Counted from the first letter of the stretch, positions 26,392 to 35,408 are shown. The stretch: 64,000 bases of DNA from Paenibacillus spiritus (GCF_008710135.1 NZ_VYKK01000020.1:1-64000), one strand, 5' to 3'. The notes: generated by a model from the letters alone, not told the origin. Made by a program: numbers and translations.

Positions 26392-29300
26392 ATGAAGCAG
26401 CTACGGCCGATATGGGGAATCATCCTGTTCCTTGTGCTTGTTCCATCTACCGTGTTAGCCGAGCGTCGGGAAATCCGATATGAGGCCGAACTGAATTATC
26501 CTCCTTATAAATATGTACAGGACGGCTTTCTGACCGGGTTCGACGTGGATCTGACGCATATGGTGTTCGAGCGGCAGTCCTACCAGGTCTTCTATTCCGG
26601 AGGCAACTGGAATGCCCTTTACCGGAAGCTGGTGGACGGCAAGATTGATACGGCCGGATTGATGGCCGTTACTCCAGAACGGCAGAAAGAAGTACTGTTC
26701 TCCAAGAAAGTGACCCGGGCCTATTTGTCCGTCTATTCGCTCCAGAGCAGAGCGGAGGGAGTGACGCTGAAGACGCTCGGGAAGTACAAAGTAGGCGTCA
26801 GGCGCGGCCAATACTCCGAGGATGTCGTGCGGGACAAGCTGGGACTTACCGGCTATGCGGCCTATGAAGACCTCCCGGAAGCGCTGGAAGCGCTTCGGCA
26901 TGGAGAGATCGATGTGCTGCTGGAGAACCAGGCGGTTATCGACCATATGATTATCGAGCAGGGGTGGAGCAATGCCATTATCCACCGCCTCAGCAATTTA
27001 TACCCCGTGGATATCGCCTACGGCGTCAGCCGAAGCTCCTCCGAACTTGTGCCCTACATCAATGCACGTCTCGACGAACTGCGCCGTTCCGGCGCGTTCG
27101 AAGAACTGCATCTTCAATATTTCTTTCGCCACTCCGACTATTACCGGCAGATGACGCGCGAGCGGGTGATGCTCGGCACTCTGATTGGCGCTTGTCTGCT
27201 TGCCTTTGGCTTTGTGTTTATCCGGATGTATATCCAGCGGCTTCGCAGAACGATCGAGGCCGAGCAGCGCCTGTTCAGCAACGTGGTCGGTCATGCCGGC
27301 ATTCTCGTCTGGGCGGCAGCCGCTGACGGCAGAACGGTGCGGATGACCGCGTTCACCGAGGAGACGACCGGCTTGCAAGAATCTGAGCTGGCCGGTAAGA
27401 GGCTGGAGGAACTGGAGCTGTCCGATCCCGGCCTTCAGGAACTGCGGAATCTGCTGCTGGAGGCGGTCGAAGGACGATATTCGCCGGGGGTGGAGGCCAG
27501 GATTCCCCGGAACGGGCGATATTTTCTGCTGAAGACGATCCCGGGTCCGCGGGTAGAAATAAGCCGGGGCATGAATGTTGCGGTGCTGGTCGGTATCGAC
27601 GTCGATGATCTGAAGAAGAATGCACTCAAGCTTCAGTCCAGCTACGAGAATCTGGAATCGGCGCATTGCGAGCTGGAGATGGCCCAGGAGGAGCTTCAGG
27701 AGCAGATGGAGCGGCTTCGGCTCAGCCAGCAGCGATTCCGCGCCGCATCCGAAGGTTCGGGAGCCTACATTTGGGAGTTGGACATCACGACCGGAAGGTA
27801 TGATATTTCGGAACGCTGGTTTGAGCTGATGGGGTATACCCCCGAAGAATTCTACAGCAGATCCGATGCTCCGTTCCACTTGATGCACCCCGATGATATC
27901 GAGGCGGCCGAGCGGGCGCGCCGCGCCCATCTGGAGGGGAGAACGCCGTTCTACGAAACGGAATACCGGATGCGGACCAAGGAAGGCCGGTATCTCTGGT
28001 TCGGCGTCAGAGGCAAGGCTTCACGTTCGCCGGAGAGCGGCGCCGTCGTCTTCCTGGGATCGCTGATCGACATTACCGGCCGCAAAGAGACGGAGCTTCA
28101 GCTCAGCCGGAGCTATCAGGAACTAGAAGCGACTTATGAAGAGCTGACGGTGACCCAGGAAGAGTTGATGGATCAGTACGAGGTGCTGCTGGACAACCAG
28201 GAGAAAATGCACCGGCTCGCGTATTACGACGGGCTGACCGGCCTTCCGAACCGGCTGATGCTGCTGGAGACCCTGGAACGCTGCTTCCAGGGTACGGAAG
28301 GCCGCGCTGCGCTTTTGTTCCTGGATACGGACAATTTCAAATTCATCAATGATACCATGGGCCACCGGTTCGGAGATGCGCTGCTCGTCAAGACCAGCGA
28401 ACGTGTGCAGCAGCTCATTCGGGACCATGACATGCTCTGCCGGCTCGGAGGCGACGAGTTTGTCATTCTGTGCAAGCGGATCTACCGGCGGGAAGAAGTG
28501 CTGAATCTTGCCGAGTCGATCGTGGAGAGCTTCAAGCAGCCGTTCCAAATCGGAGAAACCCGGCTGTATGTCTCGCTCAGCATCGGAATTTCCTTCTACC
28601 CGGAAGACGGGCGGACGACCGAGGAGATTCTGAAGAATGCTGATGTCGCCATGTACCGGGCGAAGGATTCGGGCAAGAACCGGTATGTTGTCTATGACAA
28701 GACGATGCATACCGAATTCAACGAACGGCTTCATTTGGAGAAGCATCTGCGGGGAGCGCTGGAGAACAAGGAGTTCGAGCTGTTCTATCAGCCTCAGGTC
28801 GATATTGCCGGCGGTCAGATTTCCGGCTTTGAAGCGCTGATTCGCTGGAATAGTCCCGAGCTCGGCTTTGTCTCCCCGCTGGCCTTTATCCGGATCGCGG
28901 AGGACTCGCGTCTGATTGTTCCTATCGGCGAGTGGGTGCTCCGGGAGGCCTGCCGTTTTCTCGGCGATGTGCAGGCAAAGAAGAGCTGCACGTACAAAAT
29001 CTCGGTCAATATTTCGGTGATTCAGCTGCTGCAGGATGATTTTGTGGAGATCGTGCTGGATGCCGCGCAGGAGAGCAGAATTGAGCCGGGCTGCCTGGAG
29101 CTGGAGATTACTGAATCCGTATTCATGGAGTCCTACGAACGGATTGTAGGCAAGCTGGAACGCCTGAAGGCGGAGGGCTTCCGGATCGCTCTTGACGATT
29201 TTGGCAAAGGATACTCTTCGCTGAGTTATCTGCAGCAGCTTCCGTTGTCCACGCTGAAGGTGGACAAGGCATTCATTGATCCGCTGACCGAGGATGCCTA

Positions 29301-29508
29301 CAGCCAGACGTTCATCCGGACCATTGTGGCGCTTGGACACGATATGGGACTTGAAGTAGTCGCCGAGGGGGTAGAGCGGTCCAGCCAGCTCGAGATTCTG
29401 GAGCACACCGGTTGCGACAAAGTACAGGGTTATTTAATCAGCCGTCCCGTTCCGGAGAAACATGCGCTCGAATTGCTGAATGGCCCTGGGAACGGCAAGG
29501 TTTGCTAA
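26392..29508 (+). CDS. Receptor-type SBP3-PAS-GGDEF-EAL protein
   Basis: A 1038-residue c-di-GMP turnover protein with its own extracellular amino-acid-binding-like domain. A signal sequence is followed by a SBP_bac_3 domain at about residues 28-250 (YEAELNYPPYKYVQDG, GFDVDLTHMVF). A membrane helix (MLGTLIGACLLAFGFVFI) lies near 262-280. Two PAS-like units follow (about 290-405 and 445-570; the second ends DITGRKETEL), then coiled coil. GGDEF keeps CRLGGDEFVIL near residue 685. EAL keeps FEALIRW, DDFGKGYSS and AEGVE. AAAGGAG precedes the ATG. It likely reads an external amino acid or similar solute; the ligand is unknown. Confidence 0.9.
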   Translation: MKQLRPIWGIILFLVLVPSTVLAERREIRYEAELNYPPYKYVQDGFLTGFDVDLTHMVFERQSYQVFYSGGNWNALYRKLVDGKIDTAGLMAVTPERQKEVLFSKKVTRAYLSVYSLQSRAEGVTLKTLGKYKVGVRRGQYSEDVVRDKLGLTGYAAYEDLPEALEALRHGEIDVLLENQAVIDHMIIEQGWSNAIIHRLSNLYPVDIAYGVSRSSSELVPYINARLDELRRSGAFEELHLQYFFRHSDYYRQMTRERVMLGTLIGACLLAFGFVFIRMYIQRLRRTIEAEQRLFSNVVGHAGILVWAAAADGRTVRMTAFTEETTGLQESELAGKRLEELELSDPGLQELRNLLLEAVEGRYSPGVEARIPRNGRYFLLKTIPGPRVEISRGMNVAVLVGIDVDDLKKNALKLQSSYENLESAHCELEMAQEELQEQMERLRLSQQRFRAASEGSGAYIWELDITTGRYDISERWFELMGYTPEEFYSRSDAPFHLMHPDDIEAAERARRAHLEGRTPFYETEYRMRTKEGRYLWFGVRGKASRSPESGAVVFLGSLIDITGRKETELQLSRSYQELEATYEELTVTQEELMDQYEVLLDNQEKMHRLAYYDGLTGLPNRLMLLETLERCFQGTEGRAALLFLDTDNFKFINDTMGHRFGDALLVKTSERVQQLIRDHDMLCRLGGDEFVILCKRIYRREEVLNLAESIVESFKQPFQIGETRLYVSLSIGISFYPEDGRTTEEILKNADVAMYRAKDSGKNRYVVYDKTMHTEFNERLHLEKHLRGALENKEFELFYQPQVDIAGGQISGFEALIRWNSPELGFVSPLAFIRIAEDSRLIVPIGEWVLREACRFLGDVQAKKSCTYKISVNISVIQLLQDDFVEIVLDAAQESRIEPGCLELEITESVFMESYERIVGKLERLKAEGFRIALDDFGKGYSSLSYLQQLPLSTLKVDKAFIDPLTEDAYSQTFIRTIVALGHDMGLEVVAEGVERSSQLEILEHTGCDKVQGYLISRPVPEKHALELLNGPGNGKVC

Positions 29509-29526
29509 GCGGTAATAGGTTACCAG

Positions 29527-29582
29527 AAGAAAAGAGGGGCATTTCCCGGTGGGCGGCTGTCTGCCGGGGAAGTGCCCCTCTT
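29527..29582 (-). terminator. Terminator of the membrane diguanylate cyclase gene
   Basis: A long interrupted stem (AAGAGGGGCA... with TGCCCCTCTT plus TTCCC/GGGGAA) on the minus strand runs into TTTTCTT. It also lies after the converging receptor gene. Confidence 0.8.
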
Positions 29583-29600
29583 GCGCGGTTGACGGATCGG

Positions 29601-30695
29601 TCAAAGCACCACGATTTTGTTCTTGCCGGTCTTCTTGGCTTCATAGAGGGCATCATCGGCTTTCTGGAAGACAAAGCTCTTGGAGTCGGAGCCGTTGAAA
29701 TCATGCATGCCGATGCTGACGGTGACGGATTTGCCTTCCATTTCATCGACCGGCAGTTCCATAATCCCAGTGCGGACGCTCTCCATCAGCATCCGGGAAT
29801 GATCCAGGCTCTTGGAAGTCAGGATCACGACAAACTCCTCGCCTCCGTATCTTGCCGCGAAATCGTCGGAGTCGATGTGCTTCAGAATGGTAGCGGCGAC
29901 CTGCTTCAGAGCGATGTCTCCCACCCAGTGGCCGTATGTATCATTGACCTTCTTGAAGTTATCGATGTCCAGAATGGCAAGCTGCATCGGAAACGGATTC
30001 GACTGCTGATGTTCAATCAGCCAGCCGAAATATTCATGAAAGGTCTTGTGGTTATAGAGATCCGTCAGCGGGTCGATCTTGGACAGACGGTCCATGATGA
30101 TGTTCTGGATGCGCAGATCCTGCTCCGCCTTGACCGAATTGGCCAGCGAACGGGTCAGATCGCGCTCGCGGAGGATGACGGCATAGCCTGTAAGCGCGGA
30201 CAAAAGAAAAACAAACGTATAAATCAAGTGTTCGATTCGAAGCGCGTAATCATACTGGGAAGACGTGCCGAACAGAAACAGCATATACAGCAGGCAGACA
30301 CAGGCGGAGGCAGCCAAATAGCCCATTCGCATGTACAGAATCGTAACCAGCATCGGGAGCAGCAGCAGCAGCGGTTTGGCGTGAATATCGGGGCTCATGA
30401 ACATGATTAGAAGGATGGCAAATACATGGCTGCCTGCCGCGATAGCCCCTTCGGACAGATCCGGTCTGCGCGCATTGATGAACTCAAGCAGGACCAGCAG
30501 AGCCAGGAGCAGCGTATCAGTCAGGAGCGCATGGCTGCGGGATACGGAATTGCCGTTGTGAAAAGCGGATTGCCCCCAGACTGACCAGAGAATGAAGAGC
30601 TGGATGAAGAGCTGGACGAACATGACAACCCAGAGCGCGTTGATCAGCAACCGGTTCCAATTCAATTGACGAGGAGCGGGAGGTGACTTGGACAT
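29601..30695 (-). CDS. Membrane diguanylate cyclase
   Basis: A 364-residue protein with about six N-terminal membrane helices (residues 15-175) and a C-terminal GGDEF domain. The active-site loop is RYGGEEFVVIL, and the substrate-binding segment LDIDNFKKVNDTYGH is intact, so c-di-GMP synthesis is expected. I see no clear RxxD inhibitory site just upstream of GGEEF. The ATG at 30695 follows GAGG by about 9 nt. It converges on the SBP3-PAS-GGDEF-EAL gene. Confidence 0.92.
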   Translation of the reverse strand: MSKSPPAPRQLNWNRLLINALWVVMFVQLFIQLFILWSVWGQSAFHNGNSVSRSHALLTDTLLLALLVLLEFINARRPDLSEGAIAAGSHVFAILLIMFMSPDIHAKPLLLLLPMLVTILYMRMGYLAASACVCLLYMLFLFGTSSQYDYALRIEHLIYTFVFLLSALTGYAVILRERDLTRSLANSVKAEQDLRIQNIIMDRLSKIDPLTDLYNHKTFHEYFGWLIEHQQSNPFPMQLAILDIDNFKKVNDTYGHWVGDIALKQVAATILKHIDSDDFAARYGGEEFVVILTSKSLDHSRMLMESVRTGIMELPVDEMEGKSVTVSIGMHDFNGSDSKSFVFQKADDALYEAKKTGKNKIVVL

Positions 30696-30866
30696 AAGAA
30701 GTGCCTCATTTCAAAGACAGATATCTACTATATTCGCCAAAAAACATGGTATTCCTTCCCGAATTAACCAATGCAAAAATGTTCGTATTCTGCATACACG
30801 AAGTCAATATTTATTAATAAATCTGCAAAAAATGAAATAAAACACGAATGATTATTAGGATTATCA

Positions 30867-30895
30867 TTGACTCGTTCGGCTGATTTAGGTACAAT
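30867..30895 (+). promoter_or_regulatory. Sigma-A promoter of the purine-riboswitch gene
   Basis: TTGACT (30867-30872), a 17-bp spacer, and TACAAT (30890-30895). Transcription would begin near 30902, about 24 nt before the aptamer. Confidence 0.8.
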
Positions 30896-30925
30896 CGCTA
30901 ATGGCCGTGAAAAAACGGCAAGAAT

Positions 30926-30994
30926 TGTTCGTATATCCCCGGCAATATGGGACGGGGGTCTCTACAGGGAACCTTAAATTCCCGGCTACGGACA
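30926..30994 (+). promoter_or_regulatory. Purine riboswitch aptamer, guanine-type
   Basis: All parts of the purine aptamer are visible. P1 is TGTTCGTA (30926-30933) with TACGGACA (30987-30994). P2 carries the loop AATATGG. J2/3 is GTCTCTAC. P3 is GGGAA/TTCCC with loop CCTTAAA, and J3/1 is GGCTACG. The base that pairs with the ligand (C in GGCTACG) is C, which in known members selects guanine or hypoxanthine rather than adenine. Confidence 0.92.
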
Positions 30995-31034
30995 GGGTGC
31001 TTTCGCATACCTGTGTAGAGCCGGGAATTTTTTT
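30977..31034 (+). terminator. Riboswitch expression-platform terminator
   Basis: AATTCCCGGCT (30977-30987) pairs with AGCCGGGAATT (31019-31029), with an inner ACAGG/CCTGT stem, and runs into seven T. Its left arm uses the 3' strand of aptamer helix P3 and the ligand-pairing junction. The terminator and the folded aptamer are therefore mutually exclusive, as in ON switches of the pbuE type. Confidence 0.85.
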
Positions 31035-31056
31035 GTCATTCATTAAGGAGGAAGCG

Positions 31057-32487
31057 ATGAGCAAGTATGATGCAATTGTCGTGGGGGCCGGTCCGGCCGG
31101 TATCTTCGCCTGTTACGAACTGACACTGAGAGCCCCGCATTGGAAGGTGCTGCTACTTGATAAGGGGCATGATATTTATCGACGCCGCTGTCCGATTCTG
31201 GAAGAGAAGATTCAGCTCTGTCCCCCTGCAAGCGGACGCAAGGAATTCGCCGGCTGTCTTCCGGCCTGCTCCATCACCGCTGGCTTCGGCGGGGCAGGAG
31301 CCTACAGCGACGGGAAATTTAATATTACGACGGAGTTCGGCGGCTGGCTGACCGACTATATGCCGCCTTCCAGAGTGCTGGAACTGATCCGCTATGTCGA
31401 CGCCCTGAATCTGAAGCATGGCGCAACCGAAGCCGTCACCGACCCGACCACCGAGCATATTCGGCAGATTGAGCAGCGCGGCTACGCAGCCGGACTGAAG
31501 CTGCTGAGAGCCGAAGTGCGGCATTTGGGCACCGAACAGAACCTGGAGATTCTGAAATCCATCTATGAATATTTGCAGACCCGGATCGACATGGCGTTCA
31601 AGAGCGAGGTTCAGGACATCGTGACGGTTAAGGGAGAAGAAGGACACCGGGTAACAGGCGTCCTGCTCAAGAGCGGGGAAGTGTATGAATCCGACCGGGT
31701 CATGATCGCTCCCGGACGGGACGGTTCTGCCTGGCTGACGGAAGTGCTGAAGAAGCGGCGGCTGAAGATGTACAACAATCAGGTGGATGTCGGCGTACGG
31801 GTCGAGACTTCGGATGTCGTGATGCGGGAGATCAACGAGAATCTGTACGAGGGCAAGTTCATCTTCAACACTTCAGTCGGAACCCGGGTGCGGACCTTCT
31901 GCAGCAATCCGTCGGGACATGTCGTGGTAGAGAACCATAGCGGCGTCATGGCCGCGAACGGCCATTCCTACAAGGACCCCGAGCTGGGCTCCAAGAATAC
32001 GAACTTTGCCTTGCTGGTCTCCCATAAATTCACGGAGCCGTTCGACAAGCCGAATGAATATGCCCGGGAAATCTGCAAGCGGGCGAACGACCTGTCGAGC
32101 GGCGGCGTCATTGTTCAGAAATACGGAGACATTCTCCGGGGGCGGCGCTCAACGCGAAGCCGGATCGACGAAGGCTTCCTGGAGCCGACACTGAAGGAGG
32201 CAGTGCCGGGCGATCTCGGCCTGGTGCTTCCCTACAACACGATGAAGAGTCTGATCGAAATGGTGGAAGCGCTGGAGAAGGTAACGCCGGGCATTGCCTC
32301 CGAACACACGCTGTTCTATGGCGTAGAGGCCAAGTTCTATTCCGCCCGTCCGAAGCTGACAGCTTCGCTTGAGACGGAGATCGCCGGGTTGTACTGCGGC
32401 GGCGACGGAGCCGGCATCACGCGCGGTCTGGCCCAGGCCGGCGCAGCCGGCGTCTGGATCGCCCGGGGCATGCTGGAGCGGGCCTAA
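31057..32487 (+). CDS. COG2509-type FAD-dependent dehydrogenase
   Basis: A 476-residue flavoprotein of the poorly characterised COG2509 group. The Rossmann FAD motif is at the N-terminus (YDAIVVGAGPAGIFACYEL), then LLLDKGHDIYRRRCPILE. A Cys-containing central segment (KEFAGCLPACSITAGFGGAGAYSDGK) and a C-terminal FAD contact (GLYCGGDGAGITRGLAQAGAAG) follow. The start at 31057 is fixed by AAGGAGG; a longer in-frame reading from 30901 would run through the riboswitch and is not real. Control by a guanine-type riboswitch suggests a link to purine metabolism, but the reaction is unknown. Confidence 0.85.
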   Translation: MSKYDAIVVGAGPAGIFACYELTLRAPHWKVLLLDKGHDIYRRRCPILEEKIQLCPPASGRKEFAGCLPACSITAGFGGAGAYSDGKFNITTEFGGWLTDYMPPSRVLELIRYVDALNLKHGATEAVTDPTTEHIRQIEQRGYAAGLKLLRAEVRHLGTEQNLEILKSIYEYLQTRIDMAFKSEVQDIVTVKGEEGHRVTGVLLKSGEVYESDRVMIAPGRDGSAWLTEVLKKRRLKMYNNQVDVGVRVETSDVVMREINENLYEGKFIFNTSVGTRVRTFCSNPSGHVVVENHSGVMAANGHSYKDPELGSKNTNFALLVSHKFTEPFDKPNEYAREICKRANDLSSGGVIVQKYGDILRGRRSTRSRIDEGFLEPTLKEAVPGDLGLVLPYNTMKSLIEMVEALEKVTPGIASEHTLFYGVEAKFYSARPKLTASLETEIAGLYCGGDGAGITRGLAQAGAAGVWIARGMLERA

Positions 32488-32576
32488 AGGACGCTCCTCA
32501 GCCTGTAAGGGACGCTCCCCTCGTGAGGGACGCGCCTCTGACTGAGGGACGCTCCTCTGGCAGAGGCGCGTCCCCA
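32486..32576 (+). repeat. Short tandem repeat, four units of about 19-21 bp
   Basis: Units start at 32486, 32507, 32526 and 32545, each with a GGGACGCTCC-like core. The last unit pairs with 32562-32574 to make a 13-bp hairpin with one mismatch. It begins at the stop codon of the FAD dehydrogenase gene and lies between converging genes. A terminator role is possible but there is no T-run. Confidence 0.7.
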
Positions 32577-32594
32577 GGAACGGAGAACCGCCGC

Positions 32595-33182
32595 CTAGAT
32601 ACCTGGCCGGATATGGACATAATAATGATCGAACGGCAGCGACCCTGCCGGAACCTCCGCGAATCCGCGCTTCATGAAGGCGCGGATTCTTGGCGCGTCC
32701 GCGGGGACGATCTTGGTAATCATCCGGTCGGCCGGGAAATCTTCGTAGAGCCCGGCAACGGCCAGCCCGGCGATTTCTTCAAGCAGATCTTCTCTCTCAT
32801 AGGCGGAAGCCAGATCGAGCCGGAGAACGGCGGTAGGGATTTCCGCTCCATCCTCTGATTGGGGAGCATCGCTTCTGACGAAGATTTCTAACGTTCCCAC
32901 CGCCTTCTGCAGGACTTTGTCTATCACGCTGAAGCGGACATAAGCCTGCCAGCTGTAAGCGTCCAGCCAGCAGCGGATGCAGGCGCTTACTTCCTCCTCG
33001 GTGCGGAAGTGAAAGTCGCTGTGGCAGTTGTCGCTGTTGAACAGCGGAACCGCGGCGGGATCGGAATAGCAGTCAAGCAGCTCGGCGGCGTCTTCCGGCC
33101 GGACCAGACGGTACCGGAAGTGTGCGGTTTCATAGACGGGACTCTGAACATAGGGCGACGGATGGGCGGATGGCAGCTGCAT
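32595..33182 (-). CDS. GNAT-family N-acetyltransferase
   Basis: A 195-residue protein of the RimJ/RimL-like GNAT group: FRYRLVRPEDAAELLDCYSDP at the N-terminus and a C-terminal RIRAFMKRGFAEVPAG segment typical of the acetyl-CoA-binding half. AAGGAGG lies about 12 nt before the ATG. The acceptor is unknown. Upstream is the WYL regulator on the same strand, 55 bp away, so they may be cotranscribed. Confidence 0.85.
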   Translation of the reverse strand: MQLPSAHPSPYVQSPVYETAHFRYRLVRPEDAAELLDCYSDPAAVPLFNSDNCHSDFHFRTEEEVSACIRCWLDAYSWQAYVRFSVIDKVLQKAVGTLEIFVRSDAPQSEDGAEIPTAVLRLDLASAYEREDLLEEIAGLAVAGLYEDFPADRMITKIVPADAPRIRAFMKRGFAEVPAGSLPFDHYYVHIRPGI

Positions 33183-33237
33183 AAGTATCGAATTCCTCCT
33201 TGGTTATCGGCTCTTGGCCGGATGGACTGACTCTATC

Positions 33238-34197
33238 TTAACGGAGGAAAGACGACACCTGTATGTCGTCTTTGCCTGCTGCTTCTGCGGATTGGCGGGT
33301 TAGGATCGAACGGGCGTGGTCGGCAATCCGCCGCTGAAGGGCCGGCGGACCCAGAATGTCCACATGCGGCGCAAGCGCCAGCAGGCGCCCGAACCATCCG
33401 CTCTCTTCCTCCGGCACGCTGAAGGAGAGGAGCGCTCCCTGGTCCGGCTCTTCGGTAACCGATGCATTCGGAAAAGCTTCCTCGGCGGGTATCCGCCATG
33501 GTGCCGGGCAGCGAAGCCGGACGTCCAGGTAAGTCCGTTCGTCCGGCCGATCCTTCAAGAGCGTATCGGCCGGGGGGTGGCTCCGGGAGAACGGCGAAGC
33601 CGTAGGGCGAAGATTCCGCATCCGGGACAGACGGAACAGCCGGTAGTCTTCGCGCCGGCGGCAGTAGGCCAGCATGTACCAGGCGTTCCACTTCATCAGA
33701 AGCTGGACCGGTTCTGCGCATCTGCGGGAGAGAACGCCTTGAGCGCTGTAATAGTCGAACTCGACGGCCAGCCGGGCCAGTGCCGCCTGGACGAGCGGAG
33801 GAAGAAGTTCCTGGATGCTCCGTCCCTCGCGGTACGCCCCAAGGTCGAACTGGACGGGCGGCGGTTCTATGCCGCCGAAGGCCGCCGTCATTTTCTCCGC
33901 CGCCGCCTCCAGCCCCGAGTGGCTGAATCCGGACTCCAGCCCCTTCACGGCGGCTGCGATCCAGCGGAAATCCTCGCTGCCCAGAGGCTGGCGGCTTAGG
34001 CGGAATCCGTCCAGAATATAGTACCCGCCCGCGGCTCCCTGGGCGGCGGCAACCGGAATGCCCGCCATGCCCAGCGACTCGATATCCCGCTGAATCGTCC
34101 GGACCGACACCTCAAAGTGTTCGGCCAGCACCCGGGCGGTCACCCGCTCGCGGTTCAGTAAGTAGATTACAATGCCTAACAGCCGGTCGGTCTTCAC
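33238..34197 (-). CDS. HTH-WYL (YafY-type) transcription regulator
   Basis: A 319-residue regulator: an N-terminal DeoR-like winged helix (KTDRLLGIVIYLLNRERVTA, then FEVSVRTIQRDIESL) and a C-terminal WYL domain (about residues 135-300; YMLAYCRRREDYRLFRLSRM), which binds a small or nucleotide ligand in known members. The GTG at 34197 is chosen because GGGGGGAG precedes it and it gives the family's usual N-terminus. It is divergent from the alpha/beta hydrolase gene and may control it or the GNAT gene. Confidence 0.9.
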   Translation of the reverse strand: MKTDRLLGIVIYLLNRERVTARVLAEHFEVSVRTIQRDIESLGMAGIPVAAAQGAAGGYYILDGFRLSRQPLGSEDFRWIAAAVKGLESGFSHSGLEAAAEKMTAAFGGIEPPPVQFDLGAYREGRSIQELLPPLVQAALARLAVEFDYYSAQGVLSRRCAEPVQLLMKWNAWYMLAYCRRREDYRLFRLSRMRNLRPTASPFSRSHPPADTLLKDRPDERTYLDVRLRCPAPWRIPAEEAFPNASVTEEPDQGALLSFSVPEEESGWFGRLLALAPHVDILGPPALQRRIADHARSILTRQSAEAAGKDDIQVSSFLR

Positions 34198-34442
34198 GCT
34201 GCTCCCCCCTAAATCCGGATATGGAAGTTCTACAGCTAACCATGACATAATTCAGCCGGGGGTTCAATACGAACGAAGCGGATAACGCTCTGCCGATCCG
34301 TCTTGCGGGCATCTTGTGGAGGCATCGCTGCAATCCGTCACCTATTCTTCTTAAATAGGCTCTTTGGGATCGGAGCGGCAGCTGATAAGATAGGAGAAAG
34401 GGAACTTGTGTTCCTGCCTTGGTAAATTGAGGAGGGATTGAA

Positions 34443-35282
34443 TTGCCTTACTTCAGAACAGAAACGGCAGAGCTGTATTATGAAGAAATCGGGGAGGGGC
34501 GTCCGATTGTGCTGCTTCACGGCTTCACAATCGACCATCGCTTGATGAAGGGCTGCATGGAGCCTGTATTTGCCGCCCGGCCGGGCTGGAAGCGGCTTTA
34601 TCTTGATTTGCCCGGGATGGGACGCACAAGAAGCTATGAAGGGATAACGGACTCGGACGGTATGCTGGACGCTGTGCTGGCGGCTATCCGGCAATGGCTG
34701 CCGGGCGGCGAACCGTTCTGTCTGGCCGGCGAATCGTACGGCGGCTACCTTGCCCGGGGAATTGCCGAGCGCAGCCCCGAATCGGTGGCCGGCCTCGGGC
34801 TGATCTGTCCGATGATCCTGCCCGCTCACGACGATCGGCAGCTGCCGGAGCACCGGATTCTCCGCGAAGACGTGTCGCTTGCGGAATCGGCCGCCGGACC
34901 GGACTTCGACGATTTCCGCCAGATGGCGGTTGTGGCGAACGCCCGGACATGGCGCCGATACATAGAGGATGTGTTACCCGGCCTGCGCCTCGGGGACACT
35001 CGGTTCCTCGACGGAATTCGGGAGCGCTACGGCTTCAGCTTTCCGCTGGAGACAGCGGTCATGGACAAGCCCGGACTTCTGGTAGCCGGCCGCCAGGATG
35101 TCTCTGTCGGTTACCGGGACGCGCTGGAATTGCTGGAACGTTATCCGCGCCTGACTTATGCGGTGCTGGATACCGCAGGCCATAATCTCCAATTCGAGCA
35201 GCCGGAGCTCTTCGAGGCGCTGGTACACGAATGGCTGGACCGGGTGGAGCGGGAGCAGTTCGGCCCGGCGGCGGCAGACTAG
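34443..35282 (+). CDS. Alpha/beta-fold hydrolase
   Basis: A 279-residue hydrolase. The oxyanion segment is VLLHGFT, the nucleophile elbow LAGESYGGYLARG (Ser near residue 100), the acid is likely in LLVAGRQDVSVGY, and the His is in LDTAGHNLQFEQPE. The start is TTG, set by GAGGAGGG 6 nt upstream; the product begins MPYFRTETAELYYEEIG, the usual length for the family. Substrate unknown. The stop codon lies in the first copy of a small direct repeat. Confidence 0.88.
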   Translation: MPYFRTETAELYYEEIGEGRPIVLLHGFTIDHRLMKGCMEPVFAARPGWKRLYLDLPGMGRTRSYEGITDSDGMLDAVLAAIRQWLPGGEPFCLAGESYGGYLARGIAERSPESVAGLGLICPMILPAHDDRQLPEHRILREDVSLAESAAGPDFDDFRQMAVVANARTWRRYIEDVLPGLRLGDTRFLDGIRERYGFSFPLETAVMDKPGLLVAGRQDVSVGYRDALELLERYPRLTYAVLDTAGHNLQFEQPELFEALVHEWLDRVEREQFGPAAAD

Positions 35283-35307
35283 CCTTAGGGAGGCAGACTA
35301 GCCTTAG
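35273..35307 (+). repeat. Two-copy 16-bp direct repeat at a 19-bp period
   Basis: GGCAGACTAGCCTTAG occurs at 35273-35288 and 35292-35307. The first copy contains the stop codon of the hydrolase gene. It looks like a recent small duplication. Confidence 0.8.
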
Positions 35308-35354
35308 CGAAGAGGCGGAGGGAAGAACTGCTGCGGCCATGCAGCAACGGCAAG

Positions 35355-35383
35355 AAGGGGCGTCCTCGCGGACAGCCCCTTTC
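35355..35383. terminator. Bidirectional terminator between the hydrolase and odhB genes
   Basis: AAGGGGC-GTCC pairs with GGAC-A-GCCCCTT around TCGC. It runs into TTTCT on the plus strand and TTCTT on the minus strand. Confidence 0.7.
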
Positions 35384-35408
35384 TGGCTTCGTGTCTATTC
35401 TGCGTACT

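Noticed and set aside
30901-31056. An ATG-started N-terminal extension of the FAD dehydrogenase
   Set aside because: It would translate the riboswitch and terminator; the real start at 31057 has an AAGGAGG site and the family's N-terminus.
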